A stretch of DNA of 45,226 nucleotides from Candidatus Buchananbacteria bacterium RIFCSPHIGHO2_02_FULL_39_17 (GCA_001817425.1 MHII01000032.1:1-45226); one strand, 5' to 3'; shown: positions 7,518 to 17,775, counted from the stretch's first letter. The notes: generated by a model from the letters alone, not told the origin. Numbers and translations are program-made.

Positions 7518-7560
7518 CTAGCGCCCTAATTATTAATTAGTAAAAGTTTTATGGCGCTAG
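7518..7560 (+). promoter_or_regulatory. Start-codon dyad, copy 1
   Basis: Perfect 8-base inverted repeat CTAGCGCC...GGCGCTAG around an ATTATTAATTAG-rich loop; the ATG (7551) overlaps the right arm. An RNA hairpin here would sequester the start codon. The same dyad sits at 17.59, 29.73 and 43.79 kb. Confidence 0.6.
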
Positions 7561-7994
7561 ATCAATTAATAAATCAACCAGCGCAATCAGCCGAGCTAAG
7601 TCAAAATTCAAAAGGCAAAAGTCAAAATTACAATTCAAAATTCAAAAGTGATTTAAGACAAAGATGTTATCAGTTAAGCCTGCAAGTAATTAACCTTACT
7701 AATTATTTACCGAACAAAAGGAGCACTTGGGTTATTAGTGATCAATTAATCAGAAGTGCGACTTCCATTGGCGCTAACCTGATTGAAGCCAGGGCTTCCA
7801 ATTCTCGTCTAGAATTTAAGAAATTTTACGAAATATCTTTGAAAAGCGCTAACGAAACAAAATATTGGTTAAGTTTATTAAAAGATACCTAATTGGCTGA
7901 AGCAAAATTAATCAATCAAATGCTTGAAGAAGTAACGGAAATCGCCAATATGCTCACAAGCGGCGTTATGAAATTAAAAAATAAAAACTTTTAA
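7551..7994 (+). pseudogene. Four-helix-bundle (S23/IVP-like) protein with premature stop
   Basis: Small helical protein of the 23S rRNA intervening-sequence (S23) family; the molecular role of the family is not established. The signature IRSATSIGANLIEARASNSR followed by EFKKFYEISLKSANETKYWL is clear. Translation stops at a TAA after LLKDT (113 residues, 7892), but the same frame continues with LAEAKLINQMLEEVTEIANM, the expected last helix, and ends at a TAA at 7994. So the gene has one nonsense change and is probably inactive or truncated. The first ~30 residues (QNSKGKSQNYNSKFKS) are encoded by the heptamer repeat arm and look unlike a conserved domain. The giant surface protein gene starts 94 bases after the readthrough end. 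Confidence 0.8.
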
Positions 7995-8088
7995 CTTTTA
8001 ACTTGGACTTTTGACTTTTAATTTTTGACTTTTGAATTAATACTTGGAGCTTGGTGCTTGAAATTTGGTGCTTAAAAAATTATAAAAG

Positions 8089-11000
8089 ATGATTTCACCA
8101 AAACACAATTCAGTTTTTAAAAAAATAACGAAAAAAGCCGTTTATTTTTTAGTGCTTTTTAATTTGCTTTTCAGTTTGGTCTCGCCGGCTTTGGTCGTGC
8201 CGATTCCAGTGGTTTTGTCGGATTTTAAAATTTCGCGGGCGCAGATTAAGGAATTAGTTTTTAAATTGTTGCTGGCGGATGAGGCCAAGGCGCAGGAAGT
8301 AGGTGCGCCCGGTGATATCGGTTTGGCGCCAGGAGCGCCTGGTGCGGCAGAAGTCACAGCTGCCGGTGGTGGTCTACCTGTTATTGATACCTCGGGCAAT
8401 ATTTTAAAAGGTATAGGTAATGCTTTGCAAAAATCTTTGCATGGTCTTAAAATTGCGTTTGACAAAGCCCAGCAAGGATTAAAAGACGCCTTTTTTACCG
8501 CGGCCAATGAATCATTAAGAAATTTCTTAAACACCATTGCCTATGACACGGCGACCTGGCTCGCGTCCGGGGGCAAGGGGCAGCAGCCGTTATTTTATAC
8601 CCAAGGCTGGGGCGAATACTTAAAAGATTTGGCGGACAGCGCCGCGGGTAACTTCATTGAGCGTTTAGGCGGCGATTGGCTGGACTTTAATGTTTGTAAT
8701 CCTTCATTGCCGAGTTTGAAGCGAAAGATCGGTTTGGGCCTAGCTCAAATTAAGCGGCCGCGCCGGCCGGACTGTAGTGTGACGGAAATGGTCAAAAATT
8801 GGGATCAAGCCATTCAAGATCCGGACTTTTTGCCGAAGTTCAGCGAGATTTTTGATCCTTACCGAAATGACATTGGCATTTCGTTTTCCATTTTTGAGCA
8901 ATATAATGCCGAAAAACAGGCGGCAATCACCGAGGGTACTAAGGACCGGGAAGAAGGCGGCGGGTTCAAGGGAATCGTGGATGCGATTTCCGGTATTATT
9001 AAAACCCCGGCTAATTTAGTCAAGGAATGGGCTACTGAAGCATTAGTTAAGAAATCTTATGAACCGAGCTTGCACCAAATCCAATATGGCCCGATTTTAG
9101 CCGAAGCGATTGGCGTTTTTGTTGATACTTTAACGGGCAAGCTTTTTGAAAAAATTTTTAAACAAGGATTAGTCTCGGCCAAAGACGATAATTTTGACAC
9201 TTCATCGCTTGGCAGTTTTGGCTTAGGTTTTTTGCGCGACTTTTTATCGGCCCGGCGGCCGGGTCAAAATGATTTATATTCCGAAAGCGCGATTGCCGGC
9301 ATCGCGGCGAGAAACGCGGCGCAAGTGAGATTTTTAGATTTTTTGCAATCAGGCAAAAAACAAAATGAACCTTATGACATTTTGTCCAAATTAGCTTTTT
9401 GTCCGGATCCGCAAAATCCCGGACCAGAAGAATGCGTTATTACCCCTTCATTTCGCACGGCCATTGAGCGCGGCTTAACTTTGAAACAGGCAATCGCTCA
9501 AGGCTTTATTAATGGCGATGCTCCCTTTGGCCAACTAACCTATAATGCGGCAGCGATTTATCAGGGCATTCCTTACCGCAGCATTGTCATTTTACGGACG
9601 CACCGGATCGTGCCCGCCACTTGGGAAATCGCCGCGCGCGCGGTTCAGCTATATGACAATAATAAAATTTTGAGTTTAAATGATTTAATCGCTGAATATG
9701 ATCAGGCGGATAGTAAATACCAAGGGTTAATTGATCAAAATTGGGTTTTGGTCGTGCCCGAACATTTATGCAAAGCTGAAGGTTTTGGCGAAAAGATTTT
9801 ATATGAAGAAGCGGTGGCCGGCAATGACGCTAATTTAGACGGCGATTATAATGACCCTGACGATGTCCAGCCGCGGCGTTTAATCGGCCGGGCGGAATAT
9901 TGCGCGGATTTTCAAACTTGTCTGGAAAAAAATCCAGACGGCACTTGCCGTTATTACGGCTATTGCAATGAAGAAAAAAGAATTTGGGATTTGGCCGGCC
10001 AATCCTGCCCGACGCAATTTAACACTTGTACGACTTTTCAGTCGGGGCGCGGCGAAATTGCCAGCTTTTTGAAAAATACTTTGGATTACAACAATTGCAA
10101 CGCGGACAATGCCGGCTGCCAGTGGTATTGCCAAGCCTTTAACCCGATTAACGATATTTGGACCTGCACTAATCAAGACGAGCGGGTTTTAAAGCCTTGT
10201 TTGCAAGCTAACGGCTGTGATTTAAGCGCGAGCTGTGAAATCGCGGCTGGCGGCAGTGCTTGCAGTGATCCGGTGGCGGTGGTGAATTTGGCGATTAATC
10301 AGCCCTGCGGCGAAGGTTCAAAATGGTGGGTGGGCGATAAATGCGTCGTTAATGCCGCTTGTGAAATTCCCCAAAATGGCGTTTCCTGCACGACTAACAG
10401 TTGTAGCGCCTTGCCTAATCTTTTAACTAATAATGGTTTTGAAGCCGGCAATGGCATCAATGCGACTGGCTGGATAGGCGATAATTCTTTTTTTAAACGG
10501 GTTAGCCGGAATTTAAACGATAAGGTCCAAAGCGGCAATTTTAGTTTACGTTTTTATAACGCCGGCGCGGTGATTAGCCCTCAAACCATTATTTCTAATG
10601 CTATTACTTTAACGGCGGGTAAAACTTACACTTTTACCGGTTTTGTTTTTAATAAATTAAATTCCGGGACAATTAAGATTAGCATTGGCGATGGTTCAAA
10701 AATCGTTTCTGACCAGGTTAAAAATGATTGGCAGGAAGTCAGTTTTGATTTTGAAGTTTCTGGTAATCAACCAGTCGCCATTGCCGTCAGCGGTAATGTG
10801 GTTAGCGGCTCAGCTTGGTTTGACGATTTCCGCGTTTCAGAAAACTGCGTGACCAATGCCGTCACCCTGACTTTAATTGGCACGATTGACCAAGACCAAA
10901 GCAAACTCCATTTTGACCGTGATGTCGTTGAGTGCGATCAGTCCGCGGCCGGTTGTTCGCAATTTATCCGGACCAGGCCGAATTTAGGGATAAATTTAAT

Positions 11001-14000
11001 CCCGAACGGCGGTTTTGAAATTCTTGATGAATCAGTTTTCGATCAGGCTAAAGCCTGGCAGTTAAGTATCAATCAAGCCAGCGCGACCAGCACGGCTGAT
11101 CAAATTCACGGCGGCGCCAAAGCCGTTGGCATTGAAATCATTAACCATGGCTCTGATTATACTTATAGTTTTAATCGTGAGAATTTCCTGACTTTAAAAG
11201 CCGGCAAAAAGTATATTTTATCGGCCTATGTTTATGCGACTTATCCGATTCCGGCTTATGTTAATAATTTTTATGAAACTGGCGGCGGTGAATCAAGGGA
11301 TGACTATGATGGTACGGAATTAAATTTAAATCAACGGACAAATCAATGGATTAGGCTGCAAAAAATCTTTACCCCGACTGAAGACCGTTACAATGTTTCG
11401 CCGCAATTGGTCATTGGCGGTAACGTGATTAGTGATGGCAATCAGGGCGTAATTTATGTTGATGATTTTCAGCTGGAAGAAGTGATGCCTGATGTTTTTT
11501 TCCCGACGAATTATAAAGAATACGGTTCAGTTAATTTGACTTATCTCAAAAAACCGCCGGCTTATTTGAATTGTGAACCGCAAGACACTAATCAAAGCGG
11601 TGTCATCGGCGACTGCATTGGTCAGGCGCCAAACGAGATTTGTGATTTACCCGTTCCCTCAGAGTGCGGCAACTACGTTGGAATCTGTCAGCCCGAAGAA
11701 GTTGGTTGCGAAGCTTACCGGCCGGTGCGGGGCGGCGAGACCATCCCCGGGGTAGTGGCTTTTGATGATTACTGCCCAGCCGAGTGTATTGGCTACGAGG
11801 CTTTTAAACAATCTAGTACGGCTTTTGAAACCCAAGAGCCGTTAGCTTATTTCATTCCCCAAACCGCGCGGCAGTGCCAGGCCGCGGCCGTCGGCTGTGA
11901 TGAATTCACTAATTTGGATGAAGTGGCCGCCGGCGGGGAAGGCAAAGCCTATTATCAATTATTGCGGCTTTGCAAAAAGCCGGATGACGTTAATGCCAAT
12001 TGTCAGAATTTCTATAATTGGCAGGGCTCTGACGACACGGGCTATCAGTTGCGGGTCTATAGCCTTTCTGCTGACACCTTTGGCCAGCCTAATCAAGCCA
12101 TCGCTGATTCTGCCCGCTGGCCATCAGTCTGGGGCACGCCTGAGGACTGCAACAGCGCTGATGATTTAGCGACCAATCCTTTTTGTAAAGAATTTTACGG
12201 CTTAGATGGTAGCATCAGTTATCAAATTTTGGAAAACACGATTTCTTGTTCTGCTGATTGCCATCCTTACCGCAAAACCCGTTTAGGCGAAACTGATGAT
12301 GAAGCCCGGAATAATTGTAAAAATACCAATCCGGATTGGCCGACCGACATTAATGGGGTGCTGATTGATAATCCACCCACGAACCCGGTTTGGCAGGGCG
12401 GAGCTTGTATTTATCAAGCCGTGCCTCAAGAAGGCTTGGCTTGCGCGCCCGCAGCCGCGGGTTGCCGCGAGTACCGCGGGAATGCCAGCGGCAATATCTT
12501 TACCGCTTTTGCCGATAATTTTGAAGACGGCGAAATTAGCGGTTGGCGGCATGGTTATATCAGTAATGAAGCTTTGAGTGTGGCTGGTCATTCAATTAAA
12601 AGTCAAGACGTTTCAGGCGGTCGGCGCATTGCTTCAACTTGGGCGGACCTAGGATCTGTTTGCCGTGAAAATTCAGCCTCTTATGATCCAGCGCTTTTTA
12701 AGTGTGCGGCCACTGATCTCGCGGCTACTACTTTGCAGACCTGTTTAGTCAATTTGGGCGAGCAGTATTGCGGTTTGATTAATAATGTTTTACAGTCCCA
12801 AAAAACTTATCTGATGTCTTTTTGGGCAAAAAGTAATTCCGCCAATATTATTGAAGATGTGACGATTGAAATTGCCGAAGACACGCCGTCTCATAGCATT
12901 AATATTGGCACGACCGATTTAACCAGCGAGTGGCGTTATTATTTATTTGGTCCTTTTGTTTATGATTATAACGATGGCACTCAAGCGCCCTGGACTTCCT
13001 CGCGTTTAAGGATCATCGCGCCCGCTGAGGCAACCGCTGATTTTTATGTTGATAATATTAAAATTCAAGAAATCACTAATTATAATTATGTCATTAAAAA
13101 TTCCTGGACCACGCCGGTGAGCTGCGACACTAATCCATTTGTCACACCCGCCATTAGCGCGCCGCAGTTTATGCTCGGCTGCAAGCAATACCGCGATTCC
13201 ACCAATCGGGTCCATAATCTAAAATCGTTTAACCATTTGTGCCGTTTGGAAGCGGTTGGTTGTGAAGCCTTAATTGACACCTTTAATTCAGCCTCGCCGT
13301 TTAGCCAGACTTTTAATGATGGTGACACCACGGGCAACATTAGTCTGCCTGACGATAAATTAGTTTATCTGACTAATCGGTTGGAATTTTCCTGCCAGTC
13401 AAGCGAGAAAGGTTGCCAAGCCCTGGGCTTGCCGGCCATTGATGTGGATGACAATGTCGCGGCCTATCAAACAACTTATTTAGTCAATAATCCCGATAAC
13501 TACAGCCAAATTTTGTGCGCCAGTCCGGAAGTCGGCTGTCAGGAATGGCAAACGCAAACGGGTTTTATTTACTTTAAAGATCCCGGTCCTAAGACTTGTG
13601 AATATAAAAGCGGCCAAAATATCGTCACGGGTTGGTATAAAACTGGTTCAACTTCTGGCCAGCCGGATTGTCCGGTCTTGCAGCCGCCTTTGGGCGAAAT
13701 TCATCCAAACTCTGGCTTTGCCGGTTTGTGCCCTGAGGAATTTAACAGCTGCACCCAGTTTGTTGATCCAATTAGCGAGCAAGCGAAAAACTTAATCTTT
13801 AATTTTGATTTTTCCTTGGATGTTGATGAAAATCAAAAGCCGGATGGCTGGGATATCACAGAAGACCTAGCCAATAATATTACAATTTGGTCGCAGCCGC
13901 TTGAAAAACTTAAGCGCAATACTTTATACACTTTAAGCTTTGTCAGTCAAGATAAGCCGACAACCGGTTTGGCTGTCAGTTTAATCGGTTGTTCCATTAC

Positions 14001-17000
14001 TTCTTTTGATAATTCTTATCCTTTGCAAGGTTATGGCACGGATCAGCGGGAAATTCCTAATCTAACTGACGAGCGGCAATATTCCGGTCGGTTTTTAGTC
14101 GGCGATAATGCCGCCTGCACCTTGCAATTAAGTGCCAGCCAAAATATCCCAAACTTGATTAAAGAAATTGCCATTAAGGAAACCGGGCTTTATTATGATT
14201 TGGAAAACACGGTTGACCAGACGAGCTGTAATGGCTTAGTCAATCCGGAAATCGGTTGTGTTTTGTTTAATGACCGCAGTGCCGTTAATTATAAACTCGG
14301 TGAAGATGATATTTCGTATTTGACTTTTGACGCGGATGTCAGCGGTTCAACGGTCAATAGCGGTTTAGCGGTGACGTCTTGCGCTGGCAACTGCGACAGC
14401 AATACCATTCTTAAAGTCATGCCAGATCGGACTTGTGAATCATTTTTGTACTGCAATACCATGGCGACCATTAAAAAAGATGACGGCACGGAGACTAATT
14501 ATTGCGCCAGTATTGGCGAGTGTAATAATTTAGCCGCTGACGGTTCCTGTGCTAATCCGATTGTGGTCAAAACCAGCGACGCGCCAAAAGATTATTATGA
14601 TTCCGTGGAAGAAGTCAAAAATTTAAGCGGCTATAGTAACGCCGGCGTGCGCTTAAAAACCGGCGACATTATTCCCAGTTTATTTCCTTATGCCCAAATG
14701 ACCGAAGAGGGTGGGGCGACCCGAATCGCCAACGGCAGTTTTGAATTTAATTTTGGCGGCACGAGCGAACCAGTTGGCTGGCAGTCAATTATTATTGGTT
14801 ATTGCACCAATAATTTAAGCGGCGATTATAACCCGCCAACCACCGGCCTAAGAACCTGCACTTTAGATAGAAATTGTTCAAGTGGAGAAACCTGCCGTCT
14901 GCCGGATAGTCCGAGCGAATGGTTTAATTATAAATTTAAAATTGAAAAAGATATCCGTAATTTAATTGAAGGCACAGGTTATCTGCGGCTAAATTCTTTT
15001 TATCAGGCGCAGTCCGAAGAAATTGATGTTGAAAGTGGCGCCACTTATGTTTTATCCGGCTTAATTAATACTTTATATTTAGAGCATCCCATCCAGACCC
15101 CAGAAGCCAGAATTCTTTTCCTTTTTTTGGATGCCAGCAATAATGTCATCCCTACCATTACCTGTCCAATCGTGGATGACGGTTGGTTACAGTGCGCTGA
15201 ATTAAGCAAGATTAGAGGGTTGGGCTGGCAACGAATCACTAAGGAATTCCAAGCGCCGACCGGAGCCAAAAAAATGGTGGTGCGGTTAAGTAATTTTGTT
15301 AATGATCCGGTTTGTATTGGCGCCAAGCGCTATGACAAAAATTCCGGCTGTGAACTTGGCGGCTATTCGCTTTTTGATGATATTTCTTTAAAGCCGGTTT
15401 TAAGGGCGAAAACACCTCGCTTGAACCAAACGGATTTCATCAGCCGCAGTTGCCGTTTGTATCCGACCATTGACGCTTTAGCCTGTAATTTTGTCCGCGA
15501 CGGCAGCATTTATTTTGGCCAGCACGGCTATTGCGTGACTCCTGATCCAGCTAATCCCGGGCAGTGCTTGCAGTGGTGGCCGGTGGATCAGGTTTCCGGG
15601 GAAACTTTGGATGACATTGTGGCCGGCTACAACGACCGCGTGCCGCTGGATTATTGCACGGAAAAAGACCGGCAAAATATCCGGGTCAGCGAAGGCGGAG
15701 TTTTGGCGACATTTGGTGGCAGTTCAAAAGGCGACTTTCAGATCATTGATGATTTAGGCCGTTCCCATGAATTTACTAAGTTTACTATCAATAATGATTA
15801 TCGAGCCTTATTCCGTTATCCGTATGTTGAGAAGTTTAAGTTCCGAGGCGCGGGCATCGGCGTCGCGAATTTTACCGGCACGCCTTTTGTCCTTTTGCCA
15901 TTTTCCTTTACCATGTATAAAGACCATGTTTGCTTCAATATTTTTGATTTTAATGGCGGGCCGCTTGAATTCTTGCTTGGCGGGGGCAGTCGCCTTTCGA
16001 CAAAATCTATATCCTCAAGCAGTGATTCGGTTGATTCAACGTTTGGCACATTATCTGATTTTGTCTCAGGCTTTTTAGGTAATAATCAAGTTGGCTGCGC
16101 TCAAAATGAAGGTATTCGTTTACCCAAAGACACTTTCTTAATTACTGATTGGGGTGAAGACAAAGATGGCGATGGCGTTTTTGAGTTAATTGATAAAGAA
16201 CAATGGGGCGGCTGGGCGGCGATACCAATGGGCATTTCTTTGGGTGATTTTGGCATTGCGGTGGCTTTGCCGATTCCTTACAGTTTAGCTAATTCGCCGG
16301 CCGCCAGCATTATTAATAGTGTTTTGGATCAGCTCGGTGCTCCTAATGATTTTGGTTTTGGTCCGCCGCTTTCGGCTAAAATTGTGACTGATCAAGAAAT
16401 CAACTTGACCGAAGCCAGCACTGATCCGATTCCGGATATGGGCGGGGATATTTTAGGAATTTCTTGGAATATTGGTCAGGCCGACCAATATGTGATGGGC
16501 GCTTTATTGACCGGTTCTATTGTTTCCGAAGTTGGCATTCAATACTGCACCGAATTAGTCCGAACCGTAACTTCTTCAGGCACTAATAAAGGCTATGCCA
16601 ATCGGCTGTCGCAAGGTTCCGGTTATATTTTAGAAGACGTCGTTAATAAAGATTTTAAAGAAAATACCACCGGCGATTTCACTACCAATAAAGACGATTT
16701 TGTTAAATATCGTTATTATGAGCCATTTAATTTTCTTGATTTATTAGCTGATCCGATGAATTATCAGCCGTCTGATTACCAGCCGTTTGGTTCTTTAGTC
16801 TCACCGCAAAACGCCCAATATCCGACCGCTTGGGACGCTAAAGCCAGTCAATACAATCAGCCGCTGTTATATGAGCCGCCGCGCTCGGTTTTCCCGGCGC
16901 CGCATCAGGCGAGAATGGGTGAAATTCATACCACTGAAGGTTTGAAAAATCTTTTTGCCAGAAGTTACGGCATTTGGCATTGGGAATCAAGAAATCCAGA

Positions 17001-17502
17001 TAAATTAACTGACGGCGGACAGTATAAAATTGGGCCTTTGGAAGATGGGGCGGCAACCCAGCTTTGGGATTTGCCGTCAACGCAATGCGTCAGTGACACT
17101 CGCGGCGCCGATGAGTATTGTTTAGTTCTACCGCAAATTCCTTCTGACAATATCAAAATCAACGATAGCGCTTCAGTGACATTGGAAAACGGCGTTGGCT
17201 TAGTTAAATTGAGTTTTACGACTAAAGTTGATCCGGATCAATTGCCGATCACCTCTTACAGTATTAATTGGGGTGACGGCAAAACTAATACAGTTTCGGG
17301 CGTGGTGCTGCGTAATCGGAATAATCCCGAAAATCCGTTTATCTTGTATCATTTGTATGATTACTGGCAGATGAAGGCTGTTTCTACTGGCGGTAATTGC
17401 ACAGACACTGCTTGCACCGCCACGATTAAGATTACAGTGAAAGATAATTGGGACGCGGAGGTGGAAGTTTCCGCCGATAATGCGGTCACCGTGATTCGCT
17501 AA
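8089..17502 (+). CDS. Giant Cys-rich surface protein with CBM-like jelly-roll and PKD-like domains
   Basis: 3137 residues. A basic N-terminus and a hydrophobic segment (AVYFLVLFNLLFSLVSPALV, about 18-37) form a signal peptide or anchor. Residues ~100-440 are helical and Cys-poor. From ~445 to ~2500 Cys-rich modules recur, many with a GC-x-aromatic word (AAGCSQF, VGCEAY, VGCDEF, AAGCREY, LGCKQY, VGCQEW, IGCVLF). Several segments begin like CBM4/9-type jelly rolls: NLLTNNGFEAGNG (~774), NLIPNGGFEI (~968), FADNFEDGEISGW (~1475), NLIFNFDFS (~1901), RIANGSFEF (~2212). EF-hand-like loops are DANLDGDYNDPDD (~580) and DKDGDGVFELID (~2690). The last ~100 residues look PKD-like (ITSYSINWGDGKT). The ATG 8089 is the only start that keeps the basic N-terminus. 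It precedes VirB6 and PrgI/VirB4-type genes, so I infer that it is a cell-surface or T4SS-associated adhesin. No enzyme motif was recognised. Confidence 0.8.
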   Translation: MISPKHNSVFKKITKKAVYFLVLFNLLFSLVSPALVVPIPVVLSDFKISRAQIKELVFKLLLADEAKAQEVGAPGDIGLAPGAPGAAEVTAAGGGLPVIDTSGNILKGIGNALQKSLHGLKIAFDKAQQGLKDAFFTAANESLRNFLNTIAYDTATWLASGGKGQQPLFYTQGWGEYLKDLADSAAGNFIERLGGDWLDFNVCNPSLPSLKRKIGLGLAQIKRPRRPDCSVTEMVKNWDQAIQDPDFLPKFSEIFDPYRNDIGISFSIFEQYNAEKQAAITEGTKDREEGGGFKGIVDAISGIIKTPANLVKEWATEALVKKSYEPSLHQIQYGPILAEAIGVFVDTLTGKLFEKIFKQGLVSAKDDNFDTSSLGSFGLGFLRDFLSARRPGQNDLYSESAIAGIAARNAAQVRFLDFLQSGKKQNEPYDILSKLAFCPDPQNPGPEECVITPSFRTAIERGLTLKQAIAQGFINGDAPFGQLTYNAAAIYQGIPYRSIVILRTHRIVPATWEIAARAVQLYDNNKILSLNDLIAEYDQADSKYQGLIDQNWVLVVPEHLCKAEGFGEKILYEEAVAGNDANLDGDYNDPDDVQPRRLIGRAEYCADFQTCLEKNPDGTCRYYGYCNEEKRIWDLAGQSCPTQFNTCTTFQSGRGEIASFLKNTLDYNNCNADNAGCQWYCQAFNPINDIWTCTNQDERVLKPCLQANGCDLSASCEIAAGGSACSDPVAVVNLAINQPCGEGSKWWVGDKCVVNAACEIPQNGVSCTTNSCSALPNLLTNNGFEAGNGINATGWIGDNSFFKRVSRNLNDKVQSGNFSLRFYNAGAVISPQTIISNAITLTAGKTYTFTGFVFNKLNSGTIKISIGDGSKIVSDQVKNDWQEVSFDFEVSGNQPVAIAVSGNVVSGSAWFDDFRVSENCVTNAVTLTLIGTIDQDQSKLHFDRDVVECDQSAAGCSQFIRTRPNLGINLIPNGGFEILDESVFDQAKAWQLSINQASATSTADQIHGGAKAVGIEIINHGSDYTYSFNRENFLTLKAGKKYILSAYVYATYPIPAYVNNFYETGGGESRDDYDGTELNLNQRTNQWIRLQKIFTPTEDRYNVSPQLVIGGNVISDGNQGVIYVDDFQLEEVMPDVFFPTNYKEYGSVNLTYLKKPPAYLNCEPQDTNQSGVIGDCIGQAPNEICDLPVPSECGNYVGICQPEEVGCEAYRPVRGGETIPGVVAFDDYCPAECIGYEAFKQSSTAFETQEPLAYFIPQTARQCQAAAVGCDEFTNLDEVAAGGEGKAYYQLLRLCKKPDDVNANCQNFYNWQGSDDTGYQLRVYSLSADTFGQPNQAIADSARWPSVWGTPEDCNSADDLATNPFCKEFYGLDGSISYQILENTISCSADCHPYRKTRLGETDDEARNNCKNTNPDWPTDINGVLIDNPPTNPVWQGGACIYQAVPQEGLACAPAAAGCREYRGNASGNIFTAFADNFEDGEISGWRHGYISNEALSVAGHSIKSQDVSGGRRIASTWADLGSVCRENSASYDPALFKCAATDLAATTLQTCLVNLGEQYCGLINNVLQSQKTYLMSFWAKSNSANIIEDVTIEIAEDTPSHSINIGTTDLTSEWRYYLFGPFVYDYNDGTQAPWTSSRLRIIAPAEATADFYVDNIKIQEITNYNYVIKNSWTTPVSCDTNPFVTPAISAPQFMLGCKQYRDSTNRVHNLKSFNHLCRLEAVGCEALIDTFNSASPFSQTFNDGDTTGNISLPDDKLVYLTNRLEFSCQSSEKGCQALGLPAIDVDDNVAAYQTTYLVNNPDNYSQILCASPEVGCQEWQTQTGFIYFKDPGPKTCEYKSGQNIVTGWYKTGSTSGQPDCPVLQPPLGEIHPNSGFAGLCPEEFNSCTQFVDPISEQAKNLIFNFDFSLDVDENQKPDGWDITEDLANNITIWSQPLEKLKRNTLYTLSFVSQDKPTTGLAVSLIGCSITSFDNSYPLQGYGTDQREIPNLTDERQYSGRFLVGDNAACTLQLSASQNIPNLIKEIAIKETGLYYDLENTVDQTSCNGLVNPEIGCVLFNDRSAVNYKLGEDDISYLTFDADVSGSTVNSGLAVTSCAGNCDSNTILKVMPDRTCESFLYCNTMATIKKDDGTETNYCASIGECNNLAADGSCANPIVVKTSDAPKDYYDSVEEVKNLSGYSNAGVRLKTGDIIPSLFPYAQMTEEGGATRIANGSFEFNFGGTSEPVGWQSIIIGYCTNNLSGDYNPPTTGLRTCTLDRNCSSGETCRLPDSPSEWFNYKFKIEKDIRNLIEGTGYLRLNSFYQAQSEEIDVESGATYVLSGLINTLYLEHPIQTPEARILFLFLDASNNVIPTITCPIVDDGWLQCAELSKIRGLGWQRITKEFQAPTGAKKMVVRLSNFVNDPVCIGAKRYDKNSGCELGGYSLFDDISLKPVLRAKTPRLNQTDFISRSCRLYPTIDALACNFVRDGSIYFGQHGYCVTPDPANPGQCLQWWPVDQVSGETLDDIVAGYNDRVPLDYCTEKDRQNIRVSEGGVLATFGGSSKGDFQIIDDLGRSHEFTKFTINNDYRALFRYPYVEKFKFRGAGIGVANFTGTPFVLLPFSFTMYKDHVCFNIFDFNGGPLEFLLGGGSRLSTKSISSSSDSVDSTFGTLSDFVSGFLGNNQVGCAQNEGIRLPKDTFLITDWGEDKDGDGVFELIDKEQWGGWAAIPMGISLGDFGIAVALPIPYSLANSPAASIINSVLDQLGAPNDFGFGPPLSAKIVTDQEINLTEASTDPIPDMGGDILGISWNIGQADQYVMGALLTGSIVSEVGIQYCTELVRTVTSSGTNKGYANRLSQGSGYILEDVVNKDFKENTTGDFTTNKDDFVKYRYYEPFNFLDLLADPMNYQPSDYQPFGSLVSPQNAQYPTAWDAKASQYNQPLLYEPPRSVFPAPHQARMGEIHTTEGLKNLFARSYGIWHWESRNPDKLTDGGQYKIGPLEDGAATQLWDLPSTQCVSDTRGADEYCLVLPQIPSDNIKINDSASVTLENGVGLVKLSFTTKVDPDQLPITSYSINWGDGKTNTVSGVVLRNRNNPENPFILYHLYDYWQMKAVSTGGNCTDTACTATIKITVKDNWDAEVEVSADNAVTVIR

Positions 17503-17672
17503 TCGCCTTTACAGAAGCAGATTATCGTGGACAGATAACGCGGATGAACGCAGATGTTTACGACAATCGCAAATTGAGAATCAACATAGCGCCAGATTAA
17601 CTATTAACTAATAAAAGTATGGCGCTAATAGAATACATTAATAAATCACAAATTCAAAATTCCAAATCCCAA

Positions 17673-17775
17673 ACCCGCCTGCCTACGCCTTATAAATTTA
17701 CTTAAATACAAATAATAGGGCAAGGGAAAATAAATTATTTATGAGAAAAAGTAGGGACGGCATTGGCGGGCAGGT
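17673..17775 (+). mobile_element. 103-base GC-ended element, copy 1
   Basis: Begins ACCCGCCTGCC and ends GGCGGGCAGGT, which are imperfect inverted ends; the AT-rich interior contains ATAGGGCAAGGGAAAATAAA. A nearly identical 103-base copy is at 43985-44087, followed in both cases by AAGCACCAAT. It separates the ancestral start (ATG 17619) from the four-helix-bundle body and supplies the ATG at 17741. Confidence 0.75.

Larger units (their letters stand above)
7511..8080 (+). mobile_element. Four-helix-bundle unit, copy 1 (decayed ORF)
   Basis: Left end: dyad CTAGCGCC (7518-7525) with GGCGCTAG (7553-7560), whose right arm overlaps the start codon. The left arm (TCAAAAGGCAAAAGTCAAAA) lies in the ORF's N-terminal codons. 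The right arm is CTTTTAACTTGGACTTTTGA and TTTTTGACTTTTGAATT (7987-8038), followed by the tail ACTTGGAGCTTGGTGCTTG. The same parts recur in order at 17.58-18.21 kb and 43.79-44.21 kb. Confidence 0.65.

Noticed and set aside
8142-17162. Many small ORFs antisense to or out of frame with the giant gene
   Set aside because: No ribosome binding sites or recognisable domains; expected by chance under a 9.4-kb GC-richer gene.
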